Origin: Paraburkholderia sp. Ac-20340
GTDB lineage: Bacteria; Pseudomonadota; Gammaproteobacteria; Burkholderiales; Burkholderiaceae
Direction: 5' to 3'
Assembly (NCBI RefSeq): GCF_017104965.1
Contig: NZ_JAAGPR010000019.1
Location: 62,001 to 126,000, forward strand
Length of the DNA stretch: 64,000 bases
Shown here: positions 26,086 through 34,753 of the stretch, piece after piece
How the letters are laid out: the number at the start of each line of letters is the position of its first letter
How positions within the stretch are numbered: the first letter of the stretch is position 1
The notes under the pieces: generated by a model
Told to the model about the DNA's origin: nothing
The model's input: only the letters and a program-made list of their open reading frames with translations
Database searches by the model: none
Translations under genes and position numbers: made by a program

Positions 26086-26283
26086 ATGCCCAAGATGAAG
26101 ACCAAGAAAAGCGCCGCAAAGCGCTTTGTGGTTCGTCCGGGTGGTACCGTCAAGCGCGGTCAAGCCTTCAAGCGTCACATCCTGACCAAGAAGACCACCA
26201 AGAACAAGCGTCATCTGCGTGGTGCAACGGCCGTTCATGATTCCGATCTGAAGTCCGTGCGCGCAATGCTGCCGTTCGCGTAA
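26086..26283 (+). CDS. rpmI: 50S ribosomal protein L35
   Basis: A 65-residue, very basic protein starting MPKMKTKKSAAKRF and containing RHILTKKTTKNKRHLRG, diagnostic of bL35. It is part of the large ribosomal subunit. It follows a GGAG site and is 30 bases before rplT. Confidence 0.97.
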   Translation: MPKMKTKKSAAKRFVVRPGGTVKRGQAFKRHILTKKTTKNKRHLRGATAVHDSDLKSVRAMLPFA

Positions 26284-26313
26284 TCCTCAACCGACAACTC
26301 ATAGGAGCTACTC

Positions 26314-26673
26314 ATGCCTCGAGTCAAACGTGGGGTTACCGCACGGGCCCGCCACAAGAAGATCATCAACCTGGCCAAGGGTTACCGCGGCCGTCGCAAT
26401 AACGTCTATCGCATCGCCAAGCAGGCGGTCATGCGCGCAGGCCAATACGCCTATCGCGATCGCCGCAACAAGAAGCGTGTGTTCCGCGCACTGTGGATCA
26501 CGCGTATCAATGCAGCGGTGCGTCAGCACGACATGACCTACAGCGTGTTCATCAACGGCCTGAAGAAGGCTTCGATCGAACTCGACCGTAAGGTCCTGGC
26601 TGACATGGCTGTGTTCGACAAGGCTGCATTTGCTGCGATCGTCAAGCAGGTGAAGGCCGCCGTCGCTGCCTAA
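26314..26673 (+). CDS. rplT: 50S ribosomal protein L20
   Basis: A 119-residue bL20 starting [16 protein letters not shown], with [33 protein letters not shown]. It is needed for early assembly of the 50S subunit, where it binds 23S rRNA, and in E. coli it also represses its own operon. TAGGAG precedes the start. A strong terminator follows, so pheS-pheT probably has its own promoter. Confidence 0.97.
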
Positions 26674-26730
26674 GTCGGGTATTGCGCAGGTTCGTTGCAG
26701 CAGCGTCCGGTTGTTTCGGTGCTGCTGCAA

Positions 26731-26764
26731 CAAAAACGGGGCTCCTCACCGAGCCCCGTTTTTG
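26731..26764 (+). terminator. Rho-independent terminator after rplT
   Basis: ACGGGGCTC pairs with GAGCCCCGT around CTCACC, flanked by CAAAA and TTTTTG, giving an extended stem with a T run. A second inverted repeat (TTGCAGCAGC 26695-26704 and GCTGCTGCAA 26721-26730) lies directly before it. Confidence 0.95.
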
Positions 26765-26921
26765 TTGGTGAAGCGCTTCCTGCGCGCTTGCCATGCTGCA
26801 AGCGGCCACGCCGCCTCATGCCGTGCCTTCATGTCGTCGCGATCGTGCGTAACACTCGCATTCGCACCCCGGGCAAGGCACCGCTCAAGTCTCAAACACT
26901 GACGCTGAAAAGATGGGATCA

Positions 26922-27935
26922 ATGGATTTGGACCAGATTGTCGCCGACGCGCAAACCGCTTTCGCTTCCGCCCCCGACGTCAACACGCTTGAAAACGAGA
27001 AGGCTCGTTTTCTCGGCAAGTCGGGCGCGCTGACCGAGCTGCTCAAGGGTCTTGGCAAGCTCGACGCGGAAACGCGCAAGACCGAGGGCGCGCGCATCAA
27101 CGCCGTCAAGCAACAGGTGGAAGCCGCGCTGAACGCGCGCCGCCAGGCGCTTGCCGATGCGCTCCTGAACCAGCGTCTCGCCTCCGAGGCGATCGACGTC
27201 ACGCTGCCGGGCCGCGGCACGGGCACGGGTAGCCTGCATCCGGTCATGCAGACGTGGGAACGCGTCGAGCAGATCTTCGGCTCGATCGGCTTCGACGTGG
27301 CCGACGGTCCCGAGATCGAAACCGACTGGTTCAACTTCACTTCGCTGAACAGCCCGGAAAACCATCCGGCGCGCTCGATGCAGGACACGTTCTACGTGGA
27401 CGGCAAGGACGCCGATGGCCGTCAGCTGCTGCTGCGCACGCACACGAGCCCGATGCAGGTGCGCTACGCGCGCACCCACACGCCGCCGATCAAGGTGATC
27501 GTGCCGGGCCGCACGTATCGCGTGGACAGCGACGCCACGCACTCGCCGATGTTCAACCAGGTCGAAGGCCTGTGGATCGAAGAGAACATCAGCTTCGCGG
27601 ATCTGAAGGGCGTCTATACCGACTTCCTGAAGAAGTTCTTCGAGCGCGACGACATCCAGGTGCGCTTCCGTCCGTCGTACTTCCCGTTCACGGAACCGTC
27701 GGCGGAAATCGACATGATGTTCGAGCACGGCAAGAACGCCGGCAAGTGGCTCGAAATTTCGGGCTCGGGCCAGGTGCATCCGACCGTGATCCGCAACATG
27801 GGTCTGGACCCGGAGCGCTATATCGGCTTTGCGTTCGGCAGCGGCCTCGAACGCCTGACGATGCTGCGTTATGGCGTGCAGGATCTGCGCCTGTTCTTCG
27901 AAGGCGATCTGCGCTTCCTGCGCCAGTTCGCTTAA
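26922..27935 (+). CDS. pheS: Phenylalanyl-tRNA synthetase alpha subunit
   Basis: A 337-residue catalytic alpha subunit. An N-terminal coiled coil (about 15-85) contains KARFLGKSGALTELLKGLG. The class II core has GSIGFDVADGPEIETDWFNF, the DATHSPMFNQVEG segment, FRPSYFPFTEPSAEI and the final FGSGLERLTMLRYGV. An ATG three codons earlier at 26913 is an alternative start. The enzyme is an alpha2-beta2 heterotetramer charging tRNA-Phe. No phenylalanine-rich leader peptide was seen upstream. Confidence 0.97.
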   Translation: MDLDQIVADAQTAFASAPDVNTLENEKARFLGKSGALTELLKGLGKLDAETRKTEGARINAVKQQVEAALNARRQALADALLNQRLASEAIDVTLPGRGTGTGSLHPVMQTWERVEQIFGSIGFDVADGPEIETDWFNFTSLNSPENHPARSMQDTFYVDGKDADGRQLLLRTHTSPMQVRYARTHTPPIKVIVPGRTYRVDSDATHSPMFNQVEGLWIEENISFADLKGVYTDFLKKFFERDDIQVRFRPSYFPFTEPSAEIDMMFEHGKNAGKWLEISGSGQVHPTVIRNMGLDPERYIGFAFGSGLERLTMLRYGVQDLRLFFEGDLRFLRQFA

Positions 27936-28053
27936 GCCGAAGCGACACCGCAGCGACATTTCGCCTGCAGGGCGCGAAGCGGACGCAGCACTCGACGCAG
28001 TGCGCGAGAACCCGCTTCGCGACGGTCACAATCTGTCTGGAACGTAAAACCAA

Positions 28054-30510
28054 ATGCTATTCCCCGAATCCTGGCTGAGAAGCTTTGTCGATCCGAAGCT
28101 CACGACCGATGAACTCGCCCACGCGCTCACGATGGCCGGCCTCGAAGTCGAAGGCCTGCGCCCGGCCGCGCCGCCCACCACGAAGATCGTCGTGGGCCGT
28201 GTGCTCGAAGTCGTGAAGCACCCGGACGCGGACAAACTCAACGTCTGTCAGGTCGATGCCGGCACCGGCGCGACGCTGCAGATCGTGTGCGGCGCGCCCA
28301 ACGTCGCGCCCGGCATCAAGGTGCCCGTGGCGCTGGTCGGCGCGGAACTGCCGCCCGCCGAAGAAGGCGGCAAGCCGTTCGCGATCAAGCTCTCGAAGCT
28401 GCGCGGCGTGGAAAGCCAGGGCATGCTGTGCTCGGCACGCGAGCTCAAGCTCTCGGAAGACCACAGCGGCCTGATGATCCTGCCGGAAGATCAACCGATC
28501 GGTCAGGACATCCGCGAAGCGCTGAACCTCGACGACACCATCTTCGAAATCAAGCTCACGCCGAACAAGGCCGATTGCCTCTCGGTGTACGGCGTCGCGC
28601 GCGAAACCGCCGCGATCACCGGCGCGCCGCTGCAGGCGCCCGTGTTCCCGAAGGTCGATGTCAAGCTGAACGAAACATTGCCCGTGAAGATCTCGGCGCC
28701 GGATCTGTGCGGCCGCTTCTCGGGTCGCGTGATTCGCGGCGTGAATGCGCATGCGAAGACGCCGATGTGGATGGTCGAGCGCCTCGAGCGTTCGGGCCAG
28801 CGCAGCATTTCGGCATTGGTCGACATCTCGAACTACGTGATGCTCGAACTGGGCCGCCCGTCGCACGTGTTCGATCTCGACAAGATCCACGGCTCGATGG
28901 ATGTGCGTTGGGGCAAGCAGGGCGAACAGCTCAAGCTGCTCAACGGCAATACCGTCGAAGTCGATGAAACCGTGGGCGTGATCGCCGACGAGCGCGAGAT
29001 CGAAAGCCTCGCGGGCATCATGGGCGGCGACAGCACGGCCGTGACGCTCGACACGAAAAACATCTATCTGGAAGCCGCTTTCTGGTGGCCGGATGCGATT
29101 CGCGGCCGCTCGCGCCGCTACAACTTCTCGACCGATGCAGGTCATCGTTTCGAGCGCGGCGTGGATTGGTCGACGACGGTCGAGCATATCGAACGCATCA
29201 CGCAACTGATCCTCGACATTTGCGGCGGCGAAGCCGGCCCGGTCGACGACCAGACCGTGAACGTGCCGAACCGCGCGCCGGTGAAGATGCGCGTTGCGCG
29301 TGCGAACCGCATTATCGGCGTGAAGATTGGCGCCGATGAAATCGCGGAGATCTTCACGCGTCTGGGTCTCACGTTCGAACGTAGCGTCGACAACGCCGGT
29401 GACGAGAGCTTCAGCGTCACGCCGCCGCCGTATCGCTTCGACATCGAAATCGAAGAAGACCTGATCGAAGAAGTCGCGCGTATTTACGGCGTCGAAAAGA
29501 TTCCGGCACAGCCGCCGGTGGCGCGCAGCGAAATGCGCGCGACCAACGAAACGCGCCGCTCGATTCACGCGATCCGTCACGCGATCGCTGCGCGCGACTA
29601 CGCTGAAACGATCAACTTCAGCTTTGTCGATGCCCAGTGGGAGCAGGATTTCGCGGGCAACAGCAATCCGGTCAAGCTGCTGAACCCGATCGCGAGCCAG
29701 CTTTCAGTGATGCGCACGACGCTGTTCGGCAGCCTCATCAACGTGCTGCGCCACAACCTCAACCGCCGTGCGGACCGCGTGCGCGTGTTCGAAGCGGGTC
29801 GTGTGTTCCTGCATGATCCGGCGATCAAGGCGAGCGAGATGACGGTGGAAGGTTTCGCACAACCGAAGATGATCGGCGCACTCGCGTACGGTCCCGCGCT
29901 CGACGAGCAGTGGGGCGCGCAATCGCGCGGCGTGGACTTCTTCGACGTGAAGGGCGATCTCGAAGCGCTGTTTGCGAATCTCGGCGCGACAAAGACGCCG
30001 CGTTTCGTGAAGGCCGAGCATCCCGCGCTGCATCCGGGACGCAGCGCACGCGTGGAAGTCGATGGCCGTGCAGTGGGCTGGATTGGCGAGCTGCATCCGC
30101 GCTGGATGCAGAAGTACGATCTGCCGCACGCACCGATCCTGTTCGAAATCGAAGCCGATGCGCTGATGGCGCGCGAGTTGCCGACGCCGACGGAAGTGTC
30201 GAAATTCCCGCCAGTGCGACGCGATATCGCAGTGGTCGTCGATCAGAAGATCGAGGTCCAGGCGCTGCTCGACGAGATGCACAAGGGCATCCAGGACGAG
30301 CCTGCGCGGATTGTCCAGAGGGTTGCGTTGTTCGATGAATTTCGTGCAAAATCAAACACTTCCGGACTTGGCGCGGACGAGAAAAGCCTTGCCTTCCGGG
30401 TGACCCTGCAAGATACTGGCGGAACCCTTCAGGACGAAACGGTCGATGCGGCCATCAAGTCCCTGATGGATCGCCTGGCTCGAGTGTTTGGCGCCCGGTT
30501 GCGCGGATAA
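28054..30510 (+). CDS. pheT: Phenylalanyl-tRNA synthetase beta subunit
   Basis: An 818-residue beta subunit. It begins with MLFPESWLRSFVDP and an OB-fold tRNA-binding domain (VGRVLEVVKHPDADKLNVCQVDAG, residues about 48-70). B3/B4 editing, B5 (helix-turn-helix-like) and a catalytic-like domain follow. It ends in the ferredoxin-fold anticodon-binding domain (VSKFPPVRRDIAVVVDQ to the C-terminus). The beta subunit binds tRNA-Phe and edits mischarged tyrosine. It lies 118 bases after pheS and just before ihfA. Confidence 0.97.
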   Translation: MLFPESWLRSFVDPKLTTDELAHALTMAGLEVEGLRPAAPPTTKIVVGRVLEVVKHPDADKLNVCQVDAGTGATLQIVCGAPNVAPGIKVPVALVGAELPPAEEGGKPFAIKLSKLRGVESQGMLCSARELKLSEDHSGLMILPEDQPIGQDIREALNLDDTIFEIKLTPNKADCLSVYGVARETAAITGAPLQAPVFPKVDVKLNETLPVKISAPDLCGRFSGRVIRGVNAHAKTPMWMVERLERSGQRSISALVDISNYVMLELGRPSHVFDLDKIHGSMDVRWGKQGEQLKLLNGNTVEVDETVGVIADEREIESLAGIMGGDSTAVTLDTKNIYLEAAFWWPDAIRGRSRRYNFSTDAGHRFERGVDWSTTVEHIERITQLILDICGGEAGPVDDQTVNVPNRAPVKMRVARANRIIGVKIGADEIAEIFTRLGLTFERSVDNAGDESFSVTPPPYRFDIEIEEDLIEEVARIYGVEKIPAQPPVARSEMRATNETRRSIHAIRHAIAARDYAETINFSFVDAQWEQDFAGNSNPVKLLNPIASQLSVMRTTLFGSLINVLRHNLNRRADRVRVFEAGRVFLHDPAIKASEMTVEGFAQPKMIGALAYGPALDEQWGAQSRGVDFFDVKGDLEALFANLGATKTPRFVKAEHPALHPGRSARVEVDGRAVGWIGELHPRWMQKYDLPHAPILFEIEADALMARELPTPTEVSKFPPVRRDIAVVVDQKIEVQALLDEMHKGIQDEPARIVQRVALFDEFRAKSNTSGLGADEKSLAFRVTLQDTGGTLQDETVDAAIKSLMDRLARVFGARLRG

Positions 30511-30592
30511 GCCTGCGGCTTATCACCTGACCGACATAGGCTTCCGGTTTGTGCAGGACCTGGCAACCGGAAGCGCGCCATTTCAAAGATAG

Positions 30593-31003
30593 ATGAACGA
30601 AATGAACTCGAGTGATTTCGAAGCCCTTCTCGCGGCACAGCGTAGCGCCATGATTCGCGACATACCTGCCTCGTCGGCGAGCGCCGCGAACGATACGCCC
30701 ACGCTGACCAAAGCTGAACTCGCGGAACTGCTGTTCGACAACGTCGGGCTCAACAAACGCGAAGCCAAGGATATGGTCGAAGCGTTCTTCGAAGTGATTC
30801 GCGACGCGCTCGAGGGCGGCGACAGCGTGAAGCTCTCCGGCTTCGGCAATTTTCAGTTGCGCGACAAGCCGCAACGCCCGGGCCGCAACCCGAAGACCGG
30901 CGAAGCGATTCCTATCGCTGCGCGCCGTGTCGTTACGTTCCACGCAAGCCAGAAGCTCAAGGCGCTGGTGGAAAGCGGCGCCGAGGCAAGCTTCCCGCGC
31001 TGA
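30593..31003 (+). CDS. ihfA: Integration host factor alpha subunit
   Basis: A 136-residue IHF-alpha. The core from about residue 40 is canonical (LTKAELAELLFDNVGLNKREAKDMVEAFFEVIRDALEGG, then GFGNFQLRDKPQRPGRNPKTGEAIPI, which is the DNA-wrapping arm). It carries about 38 extra N-terminal residues (MNEMNSSDFEALLAAQR...) compared with the 99-residue E. coli protein. An ATG three codons in is possible. IHF bends DNA by more than 160 degrees and serves site-specific recombination, replication and transcription. The pheT-ihfA-merR order is standard. Confidence 0.93.
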   Translation: MNEMNSSDFEALLAAQRSAMIRDIPASSASAANDTPTLTKAELAELLFDNVGLNKREAKDMVEAFFEVIRDALEGGDSVKLSGFGNFQLRDKPQRPGRNPKTGEAIPIAARRVVTFHASQKLKALVESGAEASFPR

Positions 31004-31148
31004 TTGACCCAGGAAGCGATCGATCAAGGCATCATGCGCGGGACGACCCGCGCGCGCCCGCACGGGTGATTTGCAGCGGGCGTGACTGGCAACAACGGAC
31101 TCTGGCGGCGACGCCACTTTGCGCAACCACCACGACGGCAACCCGGCG

Positions 31149-31547
31149 ATGACATCGACAATCGAAAAGGTCGTCTTGCCTCCGATACCCGCCAAGCGCT
31201 ACTTCACGATCGGCGAAGTGAGCGAGCTGTGCGGCGTGAAGCCCCATGTGCTGCGATATTGGGAGCAGGAGTTCACGCAGTTGAAGCCGGTGAAGCGACG
31301 CGGCAACCGGCGCTATTACCAGCATCATGAAGTCCTGCTGATCCGGCGCATTCGCGAACTGCTCTATGAGCAAGGCTTCACGATCAATGGCGCGCGCAAC
31401 CGTCTCGACTCGCACGGTGCGGTGGCGGAAGAGGACGCAGCGGCGGAAGTGGAAGATGCCGCGGTGTGCGAAGGCAATATGGCCAACGTCGATGTCGATC
31501 AGTTGCGCAAGGAGTTGCTGCATGTGATCGATCTGCTGGGGCGTTGA
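31149..31547 (+). CDS. MerR family transcriptional regulator
   Basis: A 132-residue MerR-type protein. The winged helix-turn-helix is RYFTIGEVSELCGVKPHVLRYWEQEFTQLKPVKRRGNRRYYQHHEVLLIRRIRELLY, near residues 16-75. The C-terminal part is short and acidic with no metal-binding cysteine pattern, so the effector is unknown. This gene follows ihfA in most beta- and gamma-proteobacteria. I start at MTSTIEKVVLPPIP (31149); ten further in-frame codons exist upstream but look non-coding. Confidence 0.9.
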   Translation: MTSTIEKVVLPPIPAKRYFTIGEVSELCGVKPHVLRYWEQEFTQLKPVKRRGNRRYYQHHEVLLIRRIRELLYEQGFTINGARNRLDSHGAVAEEDAAAEVEDAAVCEGNMANVDVDQLRKELLHVIDLLGR

Positions 31548-31600
31548 TCGCTTGTCCTGGCATCCGCAAAGATTCTTTCCGACGAATTGCAATTCAGGCA

Positions 31601-31629
31601 TTCAAATCGGCAAAAGGGTCTGTTATACT
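31601..31629 (+). promoter_or_regulatory. Predicted sigma-70 promoter of tRNA-Pro
   Basis: TTCAAA and TATACT are separated by 17 bases, with the predicted start about 4-6 bases before the tRNA. Because the tRNA terminator is displaced by the island, this promoter may also read into the integrase gene. Confidence 0.75.
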
Positions 31630-31639
31630 TTCTAGCTCT

Positions 31640-31718
<79 letters not shown>

Positions 31719-31722
31719 TATC

Positions 31723-31749
31723 TCTTTGATTTTGTTCTTAAATCAAAGA
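31723..31749. repeat. Inverted repeat just inside attL
   Basis: TCTTTGATTT (31723-31732) and AAATCAAAGA (31740-31749) are exact complements around a 7-base loop, five bases after the attL repeat. It could be an integrase arm site or a weak terminator. Confidence 0.6.
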
Positions 31750-31792
31750 AATCAATGGCTTAAAGCAGGGTGTGGCCGGTGTCATAGACACT

Positions 31793-31801
31793 TGCTACAC
31801 T
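31793..31801 (+). promoter_or_regulatory. Extended -10 promoter of the integrase gene (candidate)
   Basis: TGCTACACT fits an extended -10 element and lies 10 bases before the int ATG, next to the palindrome GTGTCATAGACAC (31779-31791). A start 6-7 bases downstream would give an almost leaderless mRNA. No ribosome binding site precedes the ATG. Confidence 0.35.
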
Positions 31802-31811
31802 CCTGCCCGCC

Positions 31812-33332
31812 ATGACAAATCATCTTGAAAAGCGCGGTACCGTCTGGTACTTCCGTCGCAAAATTCCCACCGATCTAGAGCAGCACTTTGGCCGAAAGCA
31901 GATGATGTTTTCGCTGAAGACGCGCGACTACGCAGAAGCCAAGCAACTGGCCGCGACTCATACCGTCTTAACCGACGCTCAATTTTCGGCAGCCCGCACG
32001 CTTAAGGACGGCAAACAACCCACATCTACGGTCGTACAACCGATGGACGAGGGGATGGCCGACGTCTTTCGCCATGAGGAGGACTGGCAGGCCGAGTATG
32101 AGGCGCACAAAGATTGGCACGATGCCCGGGACGCCGGGGCGCAGGCAGAGCGAGAATCCATTGATGCAATCTTGTCTGCGGCTGGTGCGCCTAGTGCGAG
32201 CCAGATGGAATTCTTCCTGATCGAAGGTGGCTTCCGGCCCGATGACCTCCCGACCGCGAAGCAGCAGGCTTTGGCTATTGCGATGCGGCGGGCTGCTGAT
32301 ACAGCTGAAATTACGCAGGCTGGACGTTCGGCGGCAAGGCAGATAGTTGTACCGGCGTCGCACATCGATGGACAAACCCTACGGCATGTGATCCCAGCGT
32401 GGATCGCGCGCAACGCACCGAAGGAGAACGCCGTTGGCCGGACGAAAAAGGCGGTGGAGTTGTTCGAACAGGCCGTAGGCGTCATCTCCCTGCGACAGCT
32501 TACGAAAGCAGATGGTGCGAAATTCGTGAGGTTCCTCCTCGACGAGGGGGCGCGTGGCTTTAAGCGAAAGACAGCAAGTAACCACGCTAACGCTATTAGC
32601 ACTCTGCTCCGTGTTGCGGTGAAGGAGGACCTAATCGAACGCAATCTGCTAGACCTGACGTTCGACAAGAGCATCGGAGCTGAGACCCGGACGCCGTGGA
32701 CCGACGCAGAGCTAAAGCTGATGTACGGGCACGCGTTGTTTTCCGACCATATGAACGATGTGCCGGAGTGGCAGGACGTAAAGCCTGCGGATGGCCGCGC
32801 TTTGCTATTGATCCTTCAGCATACCGGTGCGCGCATTGGCGAGGTCGCTCAGCTACGTCGCGGTGATTTTCATTTGCGGGACGGTATAACGGCGATTCAC
32901 ATTACAGCTGCGGCAGGGACCGTCAAAACCGCAGATTCAGAACGCTCCGTGCCACTAGCCAATCACCTTCTAGGCGACGTGTGGTTTAGCGCGTGGTTGG
33001 AAGCGGTGATGGACGGCAAACATGCTGATCGTGCAGCATTCCCATCGATGGCTGGTCGTACACGCGGCCCCGGCGATACTGCCGTGCAATGGTTCCGGGC
33101 GTTTCGCGATGTTGCGGGTCTGCCATCTGGACCGCTCCATGGGTCGCACAAGTTTCGCCATTGGATACGCACTGCAATGAACGCACTGGACGTTGCAGAG
33201 GCAACCCAGGACGCGATTACAGGCCATACAGCAGGCGGCTCAACGGGCACTAAGGTCTATACGCATGTGCCGTTGCCAGTGATGCTGGCGGCGCTCAACC
33301 GCATTGCTTACCCTGAACAATCCTCCATGTAA
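31812..33332 (+). CDS. Tyrosine-type site-specific integrase
   Basis: A 506-residue tyrosine recombinase. It begins with the short beta-strand module typical of these integrases (KRGTVWYFRRKIPTDLEQHFGRKQMMFSLKTRDYAEAKQLA), then has a SAM-like core-binding domain (about 200-300). The catalytic domain shows Arg341 (TGARIGE), His446 and Arg449 (HKFR), His472 (GHTAG) and the nucleophile Tyr483 (VYTH). All five catalytic residues are present, so the enzyme should be active. It lies 94 bases inside attL and reads into the island, as usual for tRNA-targeting islands. No excisionase was recognised. Confidence 0.95.
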   Translation: MTNHLEKRGTVWYFRRKIPTDLEQHFGRKQMMFSLKTRDYAEAKQLAATHTVLTDAQFSAARTLKDGKQPTSTVVQPMDEGMADVFRHEEDWQAEYEAHKDWHDARDAGAQAERESIDAILSAAGAPSASQMEFFLIEGGFRPDDLPTAKQQALAIAMRRAADTAEITQAGRSAARQIVVPASHIDGQTLRHVIPAWIARNAPKENAVGRTKKAVELFEQAVGVISLRQLTKADGAKFVRFLLDEGARGFKRKTASNHANAISTLLRVAVKEDLIERNLLDLTFDKSIGAETRTPWTDAELKLMYGHALFSDHMNDVPEWQDVKPADGRALLLILQHTGARIGEVAQLRRGDFHLRDGITAIHITAAAGTVKTADSERSVPLANHLLGDVWFSAWLEAVMDGKHADRAAFPSMAGRTRGPGDTAVQWFRAFRDVAGLPSGPLHGSHKFRHWIRTAMNALDVAEATQDAITGHTAGGSTGTKVYTHVPLPVMLAALNRIAYPEQSSM

Positions 33333-33569
33333 GCGCCTGTCCGGATAGCCGACGGTACAACCGCGATCAATTTGTTGCGAGCGCAACGACTATCTAGGAC
33401 CCAAAATTTCGAGCCCTTTCGTACATAAAAATATCGATTTTGTAGAATTATCTACCGTATATTGACGAGCAAGTGAAATGTTCTTAGCATTGAGGCAGGT
33501 GCCGAGAAAATTTCCCGCGCGTCGGACAGATGGCGCGTTGTTGTGACCAGACCTGATTCGGGAGGAAAA

Positions 33570-34439
33570 GTGGAACACGACTACACGGTAACTATGAGTA
33601 ACCAGCTGGCACGATCCAACCAAGGGCTGGAGCGGCTTTCTGAAATTCGAGTTGTGCACGCGTGCATCGGCAGGTTTAACGCTTACCCGTCACCAGAAGG
33701 GCGCGAGTGGGACGTGCGTCTTTCCGCAAGCGAGTACGCCAGCATCTTCGACGTCACCATCGATACCGCGTACCTTCAGCTGAAAGATGTTGCTTGCTGT
33801 TTGGCAGATCGGCGGGCGACGTTGTCTGACGGGCAGAAGCTGCGCTGGGTGGATTCGGTCAAGTACCGAGACGGCGCAGGCGAGATTGAGCTACGGTGGT
33901 CTCCGGAGATAATTCCGCATATCAGCCAAGTTGACGCGCTATTGGCAGCGGTGCGTGAGGATGAAGTGGAGCTTCCCGCGATGACAGTCGAAGAAGAAAC
34001 GCCGACGGAGTTGCCTGCCAGTAGCTGGAATTATCGGGTAATGGAATTCCACCCTCCAGATGAGGAGCGATACCGGGCAATCCATGAGGTTCACTATAGA
34101 AATGGTGTTCCTACAAGCTATAGCGAGGACCCGGCAACCATAGGGTGGAGTGTGAATGAAGGCGATCAAGCAGCGCTGACGGCACTTCAGCGGATGAGTG
34201 AAGCCCTAAGTAAGCCAGTCCTTTTTGAGGAAGATTTCGGTAGCTTGTCCGACGATTCTTTTACTTTGTACGTATTTCGAGGCGAAAACGGCAAGTGGTT
34301 CGGCAAGTTCATTGACTCTGCACGGCAGGAAACTGGTGCGATAAAGGTGGGCTTCGATTGCCCTGACGATGTTGAGGCGTACGCCCGTGAAAACGGTATC
34401 TATGCGGATTGCGTCGAGATAGAAGCTGATCGCCGATAA
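33570..34439 (+). CDS. Rep_3-type initiator winged-helix domain fused to unrelated C-terminal domains
   Basis: A 289-residue protein I have not seen in this form. Residues about 8-125 match the first winged helix of Rep_3/RepB plasmid initiators: LSASEYASIFDV, DTAYLQLKDVACCLADRRA and LRWVDSVKYRDGAGEIELRWSPEIIPHIS. The second winged helix, with its tyrosine-rich Y-x-L-R-L-Y region, is absent. After an acidic linker comes a domain starting WNYRVMEF, with YRAIHEVHYRNGVPTSYSEDPATIGWS and ALSKPVLF, resembling a small domain seen alone in bacterial hypothetical proteins. A third short piece (LYVFRGENGKWFGKFI) ends the protein. The GTG start at 33570 follows GGAGGA; ATG 33594 is the alternative. Confidence 0.7.
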   Translation: MEHDYTVTMSNQLARSNQGLERLSEIRVVHACIGRFNAYPSPEGREWDVRLSASEYASIFDVTIDTAYLQLKDVACCLADRRATLSDGQKLRWVDSVKYRDGAGEIELRWSPEIIPHISQVDALLAAVREDEVELPAMTVEEETPTELPASSWNYRVMEFHPPDEERYRAIHEVHYRNGVPTSYSEDPATIGWSVNEGDQAALTALQRMSEALSKPVLFEEDFGSLSDDSFTLYVFRGENGKWFGKFIDSARQETGAIKVGFDCPDDVEAYARENGIYADCVEIEADRR

Positions 34440-34753
34440 GCGCATCGCGTACGCGAGCATTTGCGTTGCGGCGTTTGGAAGGAAAGGGCTGGTAACAGGT
34501 TACGGGGCAACCAAAGCATAGGTTACGGGGCAACCGGCAACCCAGTTGCGGGTTAGTGTCTCGGCGAAAGCCTTACAGGGCGGCCTTTTCGGAGATTTCA
34601 TCCAGCTAGGTTGCCCCCGTAACCAAAATTGTATTTTTTTTATCTAGCCGAACGTCGGGCGCGCGCAATGCCCGCGCGAAAAAGGGCGCAGGAAGGACCC
34701 GTGATTTTTGACTGGGGCTTTTCCGCTGGTGTGTCTGGTTGGGCGGCAGGGAC
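34440..34753. repeat. Non-coding spacer with iteron-like repeats
   Basis: AGGTTACGGGGCAACC occurs at 34497-34512 and 34520-34535 as exact direct repeats 23 bases apart. An inverted near-copy (AGGTTGCCCCCGTAACC) lies at 34608-34624, followed by an AT-rich run at about 34626-34645. Each unit is itself an imperfect palindrome. Because a Rep_3-type domain is encoded immediately upstream, these may be iterons of a replication origin or an operator. No gene was seen in the spacer. Confidence 0.55.

Noticed and set aside
26765..26921. Phe-rich leader peptide attenuating pheST
   Set aside because: No short frame with clustered TTC/TTT codons and a following terminator was found; the nearby terminator belongs to rplT.
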